Source: Mytilus edulis (lineage: Eukaryota; Mollusca; Bivalvia; Mytilida; Mytilidae). Taken from it: 64,000 bases of DNA. The stretch covers positions 64,342,958 through 64,406,957 of the forward strand of contig NC_092357.1 in NCBI RefSeq assembly GCF_963676685.1, given 5' to 3'. A program made the position numbers and the translations under genes. Under the pieces are notes generated by a model. That model was not told the DNA's origin. It was given only the letters and a program-made list of their open reading frames with translations, and did not search any database. Below, piece by piece: positions 47,127 to 55,846 of the stretch. Position 1 is the stretch's first letter, and every line of letters begins with the position of its first letter.

Positions 47127-48954
47127 CGGTACGTCTAAACACCGCTTGAAGGACCTCCTGATTGCACTCATGACATACGAAGTGCACTCAGGACCCTTTA
47201 TAGTCATCGCACACAGGATGGATGCATATATTCTTTATACGCTTCTTATTTTAGAGTTAAATTTGGTAGAATTTGAAATCGAACTTAGATAGATATGTTA
47301 CACATGTAATTCTTAGAAAATAATAAGGGCACGTGTCACTGATTACACAACTACTGAGCCATGAATTATCCAATCAACAAAATTAATTGGATTATCTTTA
47401 TTGTTGTTTTATACATTGTGTTGTTAGTACAGTGTGACCATGCGGGAAGTAATATTGTGACGTCTAGAATGAATATCACGATGTTTTAAGATTTTCGTCT
47501 TTTATTAAGATTTCGTTCCATAAATTTTTAAGTTTTATTCTTAATTTTATTATCATGTCCTGGACCAGTAATTAATTCTTTGCACGAGTTTGAAAAGGGA
47601 AATAAATGTTCATACTTTAAAAGAATTTATATTAATTAAAGTTTTGTATATGGAATCCGTTCTAAACGGTAAAAGCCGTACTTTTCAAACAATCAAACTC
47701 ATATACATGTAGTTAGATGTTATTTCTCATTTTTATCGAACTTGTCCAGGAATTTTATTTTTGAGTTATACGAATATTTTAAGAAATCCGTTTTTATTAA
47801 GTTTTTTTTCTCTAATTAAAGTCGTTTTGTCCAGTTTCGCAAGCCTGAAACGAATTTCAATGCGAAAATAAATTCTGAAAATGAACTTGTCTCCGTTTTC
47901 GTCTCCGTTTTTTAAAAATTATGATATTTTGGGTATAATTATTTCTAAAAAAAATAGTAAGTTAGATTGTAGTAGCGAGAAATTATAAAAAAGAAGATGT
48001 GGTATGATTGCTAATGAGACAACTATCCACAAAAGACCAAAATGACACAAACATTAACAAAGAAAGACTATTTCGAAGACAGTTTATTGACACGAAATCC
48101 GTTCAAACCACGACTAAGTCTTCGTTTACAGATTTCCGTTAAGGTTAAACTGAATATTGTACATAATTGTCTTCTCTTGTATAATGGTTTGTTGAGAATA
48201 AAGATATACAAATGTAATAAAATTTGATATTCAGTCAACATTGTGTTTGTTTAAAAACTTGATTTAGATAGAGAGAGAGAAAAGAATCACACAGAAAAAC
48301 AAAAATCGAACTTGTTACAGAAAAAAAACTATAAAATAATTTTCTTTATTCGTGAACTGCAAAACACAACAAATTAATTTACCCGTCATCATGAAAAATA
48401 AACTGAAAAAGCACATCGAATGAGATATATATTTTATTTTTTCTATATGCAAATTCATGTTAAAGGTAAAACTGAACTAAACAATACAATTCCTAAAAAA
48501 CAATAAAGATAATCCAATCAATTTTGTTGATTGGATAATTCATGGCTCAGTAGTTGTGTAAACAGTGACACGTGCCCTCATTATTTTATAAGAATTAACA
48601 TATCTATCTAAGTTCGATTCAGGCGCGGATCCAGAGGGGGGAGGGGGTTCCGGGGGGGGGGGGGGGGGGGGGTTGGAACCCCCCTTTTTTTGGCCGATCA
48701 ATGCATTTGAATGGGGACATGTAGTTGAACCCCCCTTTTTTTGCCCTGGGTTAGGACCCCCCCCCCTTTTTAAAATGGCTCGATCCGCCCCTGCGATTTC
48801 AACTTCTACCAAAATTTAACTCTAAAATAAGAAGCGTATAACGAATATAAACATCCATCATGTGTGCAGATATGATTACGGTAATGGGTCCTGAGTGCAC
48901 TTTGTATGTCCTGAGTGCACTCAGGAGGTCCTGAGCGGTTGTTTAGACGTACCC
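47127..48954. mobile_element. FB-K foldback element with 9-bp target duplication
   Basis: The left arm (47127 to about 47410) is the inverted complement of the right arm (about 48498-48954). Shared words run from the outer GGTACGTCTAAAC, through 'gtgcactcaggacc', 'ttattttagagttaaatt' and 'gggcacgtgtcact', to 'aattatccaatcaacaaaat'. GAAGAATAA precedes the element (47118-47126) and follows it (48955-48963). The right arm is broken by a MITE-E insertion (48622-48793). The loop (47411-48497) carries no credible gene and contains a Rep-D scrap at 47985-48060. Confidence 0.8.
48622..48793. mobile_element. MITE-E copy nested in FB-K
   Basis: Interrupts the arm text 'agttcgatttcaa' of FB-K. CGATT appears on both sides (48615-48619 and about 48794-48799), a likely 5-bp target duplication. 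A long G run is at 48650-48672. Ends GGCGCGGATCC and GATCCGCCCC. Confidence 0.65.
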
Positions 48955-49004
48955 GAAGAATAAATCATTTCCTGAACCTAAAATACATTTATCTGTAATT
49001 AAAG

Positions 49005-49061
49005 AAAATTCGCCTAAAACATTCTCTCATATAAAAATTCGCCTAAAACATTCTCTCATAT
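49005..49061. repeat. 28-bp direct repeat, two copies
   Basis: 'aaaattcgcctaaaacattc' plus 'tctcatat' occurs at 49005-49032 and 49034-49061. Confidence 0.85.
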
Positions 49062-49156
49062 ATTTAAACAATTAATTGTAAAATAATTAATTCAACGTCG
49101 GACTTTCTGTCTGTTTACTAATACTTTTCTTGTTCAGTTTAGTTTATACCCATAAT

Positions 49157-49241
49157 AGATGAACGGAAATAAGTACTTTTTTTTTGGAAAAATTACAACT
49201 AGATGAACGGAATTAAGTACTTTTTAGGAAAATTTACAACT
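49157..49241. repeat. About 43-bp direct repeat, two copies
   Basis: 'agatgaacgga' ... 'aagtacttttt' ... 'ttacaact' repeated twice, with a longer T run in the first. Confidence 0.8.
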
Positions 49242-50289
49242 CAAATTTTCAAAAACAAAATTCTACACTTTTTACCTGGATGTTTTTCTCTGTCTCGAAG
49301 CCGCAACCTTTGACCCCGTATCAAACGTAGCGACCAACACCTCACATGACGTATTCTCGATGTTGAGGTATTGACAATATACAATCACATTTATCAATAT
49401 ACAGCAAGTAAGTAATTTGGTGTTGAATGCCAGTAGATCAGAATTTGTTAATTGAACTTTACCTGTTTAAGGGGCACTAGCTGCCAAATTCATGTTCTTC
49501 ATCGATCTTGGCTGATATGCATAAAACCATTATATTTCATGACACTGCATGAAAAAGAAATTGACTTATCGTATAATACCAGAACCAGAGACATATATAT
49601 TGTATCTAATATCTCTGCCAGAACTAAAAAATAAACTACAGTAAGTCCACATACACATAAGAGGGTATGGATGTGAATTTATAACAGAATAGAGAACAAA
49701 GGACAAAGAAAAAAAAAGGAATAAAGAATAGTGAAAGAAAGAGAATAATGGAAAAAAGTGTAAGTTATTAAAAATATAACTAAAAAAAAGAAGACAGAAA
49801 AAAAGACACCCCTCCGAGACGAGCCTTACATGCACTGTTATTACCCAAGGTTAATTTTACGGCGGCTCATTTTATTTTGGCTTAGAAATAAACATAATTG
49901 ACAAGTTTCCTTTCCCTGCATTCTCGATCCCACATGAAATAGCACGGTGATTTTCAAAAAGACATTGATACATCATTACAACACACACTTGCCGTCAGTA
50001 TTTGAATATATTGATTAAGAAGGTATAGAAGATTAATGCACGCACACTATTATCCACCACTGGCCTAAATAGTTAGTCCGCAAACAACGAGGGTAATAAA
50101 AACCCAGCACTTCGAACACAGCCACCGGCATGGTGTGAATCTGAAAGCTTCCCACTATCCATTTCTACCCATAGAAAACTTTTGCCTTTCATTTATCAAA
50201 AATGAAATATGTTGATATTAATGGTATATAAGAATTATTGGGGAATTCAAACCATTCCTATTGCAAGTGATAAAACTAAATTTATATCA
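49242..50289. other. Intergenic; nothing recognised
   Basis: About 1 kb without a credible gene. A purine-rich strand (49690-49810, 'aaagaaaaaaaaaggaat') gives spurious frames on both strands. Confidence 0.5.
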
Positions 50290-50457
50290 GGGTGATTGAA
50301 ATGAGGGAAAAAAAGGGGGGATCAAGAGTTCAGGGCCCCCTGTTTGGGAAAAGAATTGGTTGATTATATATGGAATCACTGAGTCATGGCAGGAGCAGGC
50401 CCCTCTTAGGCAGTCGGTGGGCCCCACTTATGAAAAATTCTGGATCCACCACTGTGG
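50290..50457. repeat. Rep-F copy, opposite orientation
   Basis: 'gattatatatggaatcactg', 'ggcaggagcaggcccctctt', 'aggcagtcggtgggccc' and 'atgaaaaattctggatccac'; reverse of 45381-45518. Confidence 0.6.
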
Positions 50458-50639
50458 TCAGGGTGGTCTTCAGTTGTATTATCTTTTAAAAAAAAAATTA
50501 CACCTGTATAGTGTATATTCTTTAGTGTAAATCAAGGGAAAATACTGTGAACTATCTGTGCATTGGGGCTTATTAAAAGGTATTTCGGGGGGGGGGAGAA
50601 AGAAGGGAGGGTGAGTCCATGGGAGGTAATCCCCACCCC

Positions 50640-51165
50640 TTTCAATTTGAGAATATGCTATTATCTTGTAAACGGTCCAGATCCCCATCCCTAAACCATA
50701 TATATTCTTGAATGGGACAATAAAACAAATCAAATGAAATTAAAAGGAGGTCTTTGGGGATTTCACCACTCTGTTCAATTTGAGAATGTGCTATTATCTT
50801 GTGAACGATCCAGATCCCCACCCCTAAACCATATATATTCTTGTCGGGGACAATAAAATTAATAATGAAATAAAATAAAAGTGAAGTCCGTCCCCTTTTA
50901 GTTTGAAAACTTGTAAACGGTTTAGATCCCCACCCCTAAACCATATTTATATATTCTTGTATAGAACAATAAAACAAATAAAAGGAAATATAGGGAGAGT
51001 CCATGGGGTTCACCCCCACCCCCACATGTTTCAGAAACTTTTAAATGGTTGAGATCCCCTGTCATCCAGTGGTTAAGTGAAAAAATTTCAGGATCCCTGA
51101 TCCCCACCGTCAAACCATATATATTCTTGTATGAGACAATAAAACAAATCAAATGAATATAGGAT
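50640..51165. repeat. Tandem repeat, four units of about 110-175 bp
   Basis: Each unit holds 'agatccccacccctaaacc' or a close variant, 'atatatattcttg' and 'gacaataaaacaaat'. The word 'aaccatat' marks them near 50695, 50827, 50939 and 51113. Unit lengths vary. Flanked by Rep-F on the left and half of MITE-E on the right. Confidence 0.75.
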
Positions 51166-51226
51166 CATCCCCTTTGTCTTGGGTTGGGAACCCCCCTTTT
51201 TAAAATGGCTGGATCCGCCCCGGCAT
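51166..51226. mobile_element. MITE-E half copy
   Basis: 'tgtcttgggttgggaaccc', 'tttttaaaatggctggatcc' and 'gcccc' correspond to the right half of 48622-48793. Confidence 0.55.
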
Positions 51227-51437
51227 ACCATCTAGCTAGCTATAAAGGCTTTAAAAATATGAAATCAAACAAGGAAATTAACAGTGTAGGCAACTGTTTT
51301 GAATTTAAAAAAAAGTCTTTTACATATATAACAATGTTAAATTTTTTGTGCATTTATTTTTGCTTATCGTATTTTCAATAATGGACAAAATTGCATGATT
51401 GAATATTGTAATTTAAGAAAAATCAGCATACATGATA

Positions 51438-51565
51438 TAAAATGGGAAGTGGAAACTGGGAATTTGACAAAGAGACAACAACCCAATCAAAGAGCAGACA
51501 ACGGCCGAAGGTCACCTATGGGTCTTCAATGCAGTGAGAAAAATTCGGCACTGGTCTTCAGCTCA
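51438..51565 (-). mobile_element. PLE-A 3'-terminal fragment
   Basis: 'tgacaaagagacaacaaccc', 'gcagacaacggccgaagg' and 'ggtcttcaatgcagtgaga' of the family end; otherwise surrounded by non-repeat sequence. Confidence 0.65.
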
Positions 51566-52103
51566 TAAATATGTATCAGAAATGAAAACGAGATACAGCT
51601 TTCAGTTGTATTAATAAAAACCTCACAATAAGTTCTGAATATCAGAATATACAGTATTGCAAGATTCTCTCAAAATGTACACATAGAACTGAAAAACTGT
51701 CAGTGACTGTAAAATTAATCATGCTAACATTAAAGTCTATGGAGTCCATCTTAATATGCATACTCTCGTATAAAGGAATATAAGTATGCAATAGACATCA
51801 AGTTTTCAAAAATAAGAGTATCTATGCCATTAATTTACGACAAGATCTTAATCAAGTAATAATTTCGGTTTGTTTAAATATTTCGGAGGTTAGTATGACC
51901 TCCTCTTTGGCGATGATGTTTTCGTTTTAAAGTTGGGAAAATTGTTTGTACATGTACCAACAAAAATAAATACACAAAGTCAATCTAGAATTATGTTTTT
52001 ATCATTTTTTTATGTTTAGGTTGTCAGCAAGATGAAAAGGACAAGTATGCAGTTCAAAATTCAAAATGTGGATAAGTTGAGGTTCTAGGTCTTACCTTTG
52101 CAG

Positions 52104-52218
52104 ATTTTCATATTTTGCATGAATGAAATCAAAGGTTATATGATGGACAGCAGAGAAAGAAAAAAACAACTTTTCAATTATCCTGCTCCTGGATAAATGT
52201 AAAACATCTTGTTTTTCG
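52104..52218 (+). other. Candidate non-coding exon of the small-protein transcript
   Basis: An acceptor-like 'acctttgcag' precedes it and GTAAGT follows at 52219. It has no long frame. It could splice to the acceptor 'tctttttcag' ending at 53590. Proposed only on splice-site words. Confidence 0.2.
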
Positions 52219-53085
52219 GTAAGTTTTATGCTCTGTTTTGATAGTGTTAGTGCATTCATCTTTCCAGTCTTTCCTCTAAATTGTAAGTTTTTGGTGAGTG
52301 TTAACCATGAATTTCAGTAAGTAACTTGTGGATTTACATGTATATACTCAAAATTTAGTACTAATATTAATGGGATTTTAGCATGACATCCTGCCAAATG
52401 CTTGTTAATCATGTTTATGTTCCAGAACAAACAAGTATTTGGACTGTACGCTTGCCCAATTTTAAGAAGTTGGTCAAGTTTATTACAAACAAATGTACAG
52501 TACAGATCAACATAACTGAAATCTTTAATAGATTAATACAAAAAGTTTAATTGCAGTTAAAATAAAAACGCAGGTTTGGTCGAGCTGGTACCAGACAGTA
52601 CAAATATACTTAAATGGTCTGACTGTACACATATGGTGGGACTGTAAGTTCTGGACCGTAAAAGTAACATCCGAATACTGATATGGTCTGGAACATTTAT
52701 ACATGTCTTAAAATTAATATCAAACACATTGGTGTTTGATAGAACTATAATGTTTTGGGATATCAAAATCAAAAATATCCCATTTTTACTTTTAATAAAG
52801 AAGAAGATTATTGATGTATGTTTAAATGTATATTAAAATGAGACAGCAAGCCAACAACACAAAAAAGTAAGGATAAAACATACATATTTTTTTGTATCAA
52901 TGTTATAATTTCCAATATGTTCAAGGTATTTTTTCATACAAATAAAACACAAATTGAAATCTGTCCGAACTTCAAAAGCTTAAAGAAATATTGTTTCTGT
53001 TGTCTGCATTTTGTATAATATATTGCAAATTCTTGTGAATAATGGAATGTTATTATAGTTGTCTAAAGTTTTAATATTGATCTTT

Positions 53086-53296
53086 ATACTGTAAATTCAT
53101 AAATTATGGCCTGCATTTATTATTGCGATTCTGTCATTTTAGACTTAAATGCGATTTAAAATTTTACGATTTTGAGAAAAATCCTGTTTAATCCATATAA
53201 AATATTTCATAATGCAAGTTTAAATTATTGCGTTTACAACTCCGTTGCATTTTTCGCAATAAAAAAAAACTTGCATTAATTCCGAATTTACAGTAT
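53086..53296. mobile_element. MITE-G copy, best preserved
   Basis: Ends ATACTGTAAATTC (53086) and GAATTTACAGTAT (53284-53296) are exact inverted complements. The inside has 'attattgcgatt', 'gagaaaaatcctgtttaat' and 'tttttcgcaataaaa'. About 211 bp, non-coding; TA-rich flanks hide any target duplication. Confidence 0.75.
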
Positions 53297-53379
53297 ATAT
53301 ATATATTATGTATATAACTTGGGAAAATACCCAAATGTTATAAAGAAGAATAAATTAATTGATTGTTATATGGTATTAG

Positions 53380-53465
53380 AATAGGAAGATGTGGTATATT
53401 GCTAATTTGACAACCCTCCATCAGAGACCAAAGGATGTAGGCCGTTAGCAACTGATGACACTGGA
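53380..53465. repeat. Rep-D scrap
   Basis: 'ggaagatgtggtatattgct', 'ttgacaaccctcca' and 'gagaccaaagga' match the family in reverse. Confidence 0.5.
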
Positions 53466-53744
53466 CAACCTTTAACAATCAGTAAAATCCATATCGCATA
53501 GCTATTTTTATTGAAAATCATATTATTGCTACATGTATGAAAACAATTTTGTATAATCCATTACTTTAGATTTTATTGGTTCTTTTTCAGAAGGATTGAA
53601 ATTCACCACCTAGAATAAATGGAGAAAACATAGAAACAAGACCAGAATAAATTCAAAGACAAAAGTTGGATCAGTTATTATTTTCATCACTCAGTCAATG
53701 ATTTGAAGTTCTTTTAAATTCAAAAAAATATTGAAACCACAATA

Positions 53745-53864
53745 ATGTCAAAGTTCTGTGCTGAATGTCCAAAAAGTGGACTATACCATCAAACAATGCT
53801 GGATGATAAGAAACTATTAATGTTTTGTGTTGAGGGATATTGTGAAAAAAATAGATTTACTTAA
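53745..53864 (+). CDS. Possible 39-aa cysteine-motif small protein
   Basis: ATG at 53745 opens 39 codons to TAA at 53862-53864. The product has CAEC at residues 5-8 and CVEGYC at 28-33, a C-x2-C ... C-x4-C spacing (19 residues between pairs) that could bind one zinc. It lies in a stretch that looks like a last exon: acceptor 'tctttttcag' ending at 53590, AATAAA at 53957-53962. Two very short upstream ATG frames precede it, which weakens the case. No family is recognised and it is short enough to be chance. LINE-T begins about 220 bp downstream. Confidence 0.3.
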   Translation: MSKFCAECPKSGLYHQTMLDDKKLLMFCVEGYCEKNRFT

Positions 53865-53956
53865 ATAGCTACTAGTATGTTAAGCCTACCAATAGAGTTT
53901 TTATTGATTTCAAATGGCAAATAATTGTGTTTCAAGAAAGTATTCTATAATTCATG

Positions 53957-53962
53957 AATAAA
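53957..53962 (+). terminator. Polyadenylation signal candidate
   Basis: AATAAA about 95 bases after the stop of the 39-codon frame. Such words are frequent in A+T-rich sequence, so the call leans on context. Confidence 0.3.
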
Positions 53963-54165
53963 CATATATTGATACTTACATTATCTGCTTTGTTGTTTAA
54001 AAGTTTAGTTTTGAACAGTTAAAGAACAATATGCTAAATTAACATTTCCCAAGAAAAAAAGATATTCAATTAAAAAGATTCATCTTATAATAATTTACTA
54101 CCAAATAGAAAACATTGTAACATACACATTACTGTTTATTTATATCTATATATTTACAATTAGAA

Positions 54166-54392
54166 TCCCATAGGATTTTAATTTGTCCCATGGGATATTA
54201 AAAATCCCATGGGATAATAAAAATCCCATGGGATTTTTTTTGTCCCATGGGACAACAAATATCCCATGGGACTACAATAATCCCATGGGACAAAAAAAAA
54301 TCCCATGGGATTTAACCAAAATCCCATGGGATAATGGTAAATCCCATGGGATTTTGCCCTGTCCCATGGGATATTGAAAATCCCATGTTTTT
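54166..54392 (+). repeat. Palindrome array in the LINE-T leader
   Basis: Ten perfect copies of CCCATGGG, mostly within TCCCATGGGA or TCCCATGGGACA, plus a decayed unit at each edge, spaced about 20-25 bp by A+T-rich spacers. Each core is its own reverse complement. A separate palindrome, ATTTGCAAAT, lies at about 54520, beside a GGCGGCGGC tract, and is also present in the 38.5-kb copy. Leader arrays in other LINEs act as promoters; that role here is inferred. Confidence 0.9.
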
Positions 54393-54599
54393 ATAATTCA
54401 AATTGCAAAATAAATATGAAAGTAACTGTAGAAAACCAATGAAATTATTGAATCCCATGTAATTCTGCACATTTTGGTTATATACATGATATTGTAGCTC
54501 TTGTTTGAGGCGGCGGCGGATTTGCAAATGAGTGTTTTGCAAATTAAAAGTGTCCAGTGTTTTTAGATAACAAAATACAGAAGTTTTATACTTTGCAAT

Positions 54600-55823
54600 A
54601 TGAGTAATCAAAACAGTGAAAATCCTTACAATGACAAGATGGCCGGCTCCTATGTCTCGGCACTGAAACAAAACAACAACTTTTCCAAAGATAATGCAGA
54701 ACCTGACGCTGAATATTTCAACATCAAGCCTGTATTTATTCTTGAATCAGACATTTTCGGTATCTCAAAACCCGACAAAAACAACTACCTAACACACACA
54801 GAACTGTTTAGATGTATTGACCTCACAATACCAGCTAGCCATCTAAACGGGCTTCAGAGGGTAATTGGAGGCATCTGGCGCATCTACCCAGACAATGAGG
54901 AAGACAGGAATACACTTGTGGTTAATTCAATTACAGTAAGGAAAAAACGCATTGAAGTATACCCTAGAAACCCAAGATATGTAGAAAAAGAGAGTCCGAC
55001 TACTGTGAGAATAAGGATGAAAAATATACCACTGTCCGCCGATGATGGCCAATTGTTAAGATACCTGCAAAATTGGCACCTCAAAATACTCAATTATCAC
55101 AGAGAAAGATTAAGGATCGATGGGTTTATGACAAACTGTCAAACAGGTGACAGAATTTTTCATTGCGAACCCTTTCCACACACAATTCCAAGAAACGTAA
55201 AAATTGGCAAGTACCGTGGCCTCATATTTTATAAAGGACAAATAAATGAGAACAACACAGACATTGAATGCTCCAAATGCTTGCAAAAAGGTCACAAAAA
55301 AACAAACTGTAGCAATGATTGGAAATGCAAGACATGTGGTGAAAACGGACATATCTCAAAGAACTGCATTTCTGAATTTGATAAAAACAGTCAAATTGCC
55401 TCAGAGGATTCAACAGAAGAGTCAGATGAAGGAAGTGAAAATGAATTGGAGAAAGATGAGGAGATTGTTACATCTCAATCGACTGAAAATCTCTCACATA
55501 CTGATGATACTCCACAGAATAAAGAAACCAGTAATATTACCGAACTTACCAAAGATACCAGTAAAGTAGATGTACCAACACAAAACATATCTAAATCAGA
55601 GTCGGAGGCACCAATAGAACAGTCTCCTGAACAAAATCAAAAAAAAAAAAAGAAAAAGAAAAAAGTATCCAAATCCCAGGAAACAACTCACGGTCCGCTG
55701 GACAAATATCTTGGAACAACCCCACAGCAAAAAACAGCAAAACGATCTGCAACAACACCAACCGACACTTTGCATGACCGAGATATTGGCTCAACAAAAC
55801 CAAGGACATCTGAAAACTCCTAA
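54600..55823 (+). CDS. LINE-T ORF1 protein, CCHC-type nucleic-acid binding, 407 aa
   Basis: Likely binds the element's RNA and forms the retrotransposition particle. Residues about 100-215 include an RRM-like strand (TVRIRMKNIPLSADDGQLLR). Two CCHC zinc knuckles follow: C224-C227-H232-C237 and C243-C246-H251-C256, each C-x2-C-x4-H-x4-C. After them comes an acidic Ser/Glu-rich stretch (about 260-300), a Thr/Ser/Gln-rich linker and a run of lysines near residue 345. Length and order suit ORF1 of L1/Tx1-type LINEs. The start follows a 500-bp leader with the palindrome array. The frame is intact. The stop is 23 nt before the next start. Confidence 0.85.
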   Translation: MSNQNSENPYNDKMAGSYVSALKQNNNFSKDNAEPDAEYFNIKPVFILESDIFGISKPDKNNYLTHTELFRCIDLTIPASHLNGLQRVIGGIWRIYPDNEEDRNTLVVNSITVRKKRIEVYPRNPRYVEKESPTTVRIRMKNIPLSADDGQLLRYLQNWHLKILNYHRERLRIDGFMTNCQTGDRIFHCEPFPHTIPRNVKIGKYRGLIFYKGQINENNTDIECSKCLQKGHKKTNCSNDWKCKTCGENGHISKNCISEFDKNSQIASEDSTEESDEGSENELEKDEEIVTSQSTENLSHTDDTPQNKETSNITELTKDTSKVDVPTQNISKSESEAPIEQSPEQNQKKKKKKKKVSKSQETTHGPLDKYLGTTPQQKTAKRSATTPTDTLHDRDIGSTKPRTSENS

Positions 55824-55846
55824 CAATTACAAATTAAAACACAACC

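Noticed and set aside
48540-48812. 90-codon minus-strand frame rich in Gly and Pro
   Set aside because: Product of the G-run and C-run parts of MITE-E crossing into FB-K.
54183-54377. 64-codon frame MSHGILKIPWDN... through the palindrome array (and its counterpart at 38630-38815)
   Set aside because: It only translates the repeated TCCCATGGGA word; both strands give similar products because the array is palindromic.
54166-54392. CRISPR-like array
   Set aside because: The repeats are 8-10-bp palindromes with short A+T spacers in a eukaryotic LINE leader; no repeat-spacer lengths or cas genes.
55246-55569. 107-codon frame inside LINE-T ORF1
   Set aside because: It overlaps ORF1 in another frame, has no domain, and ORF1 with its CCHC knuckles explains the region.
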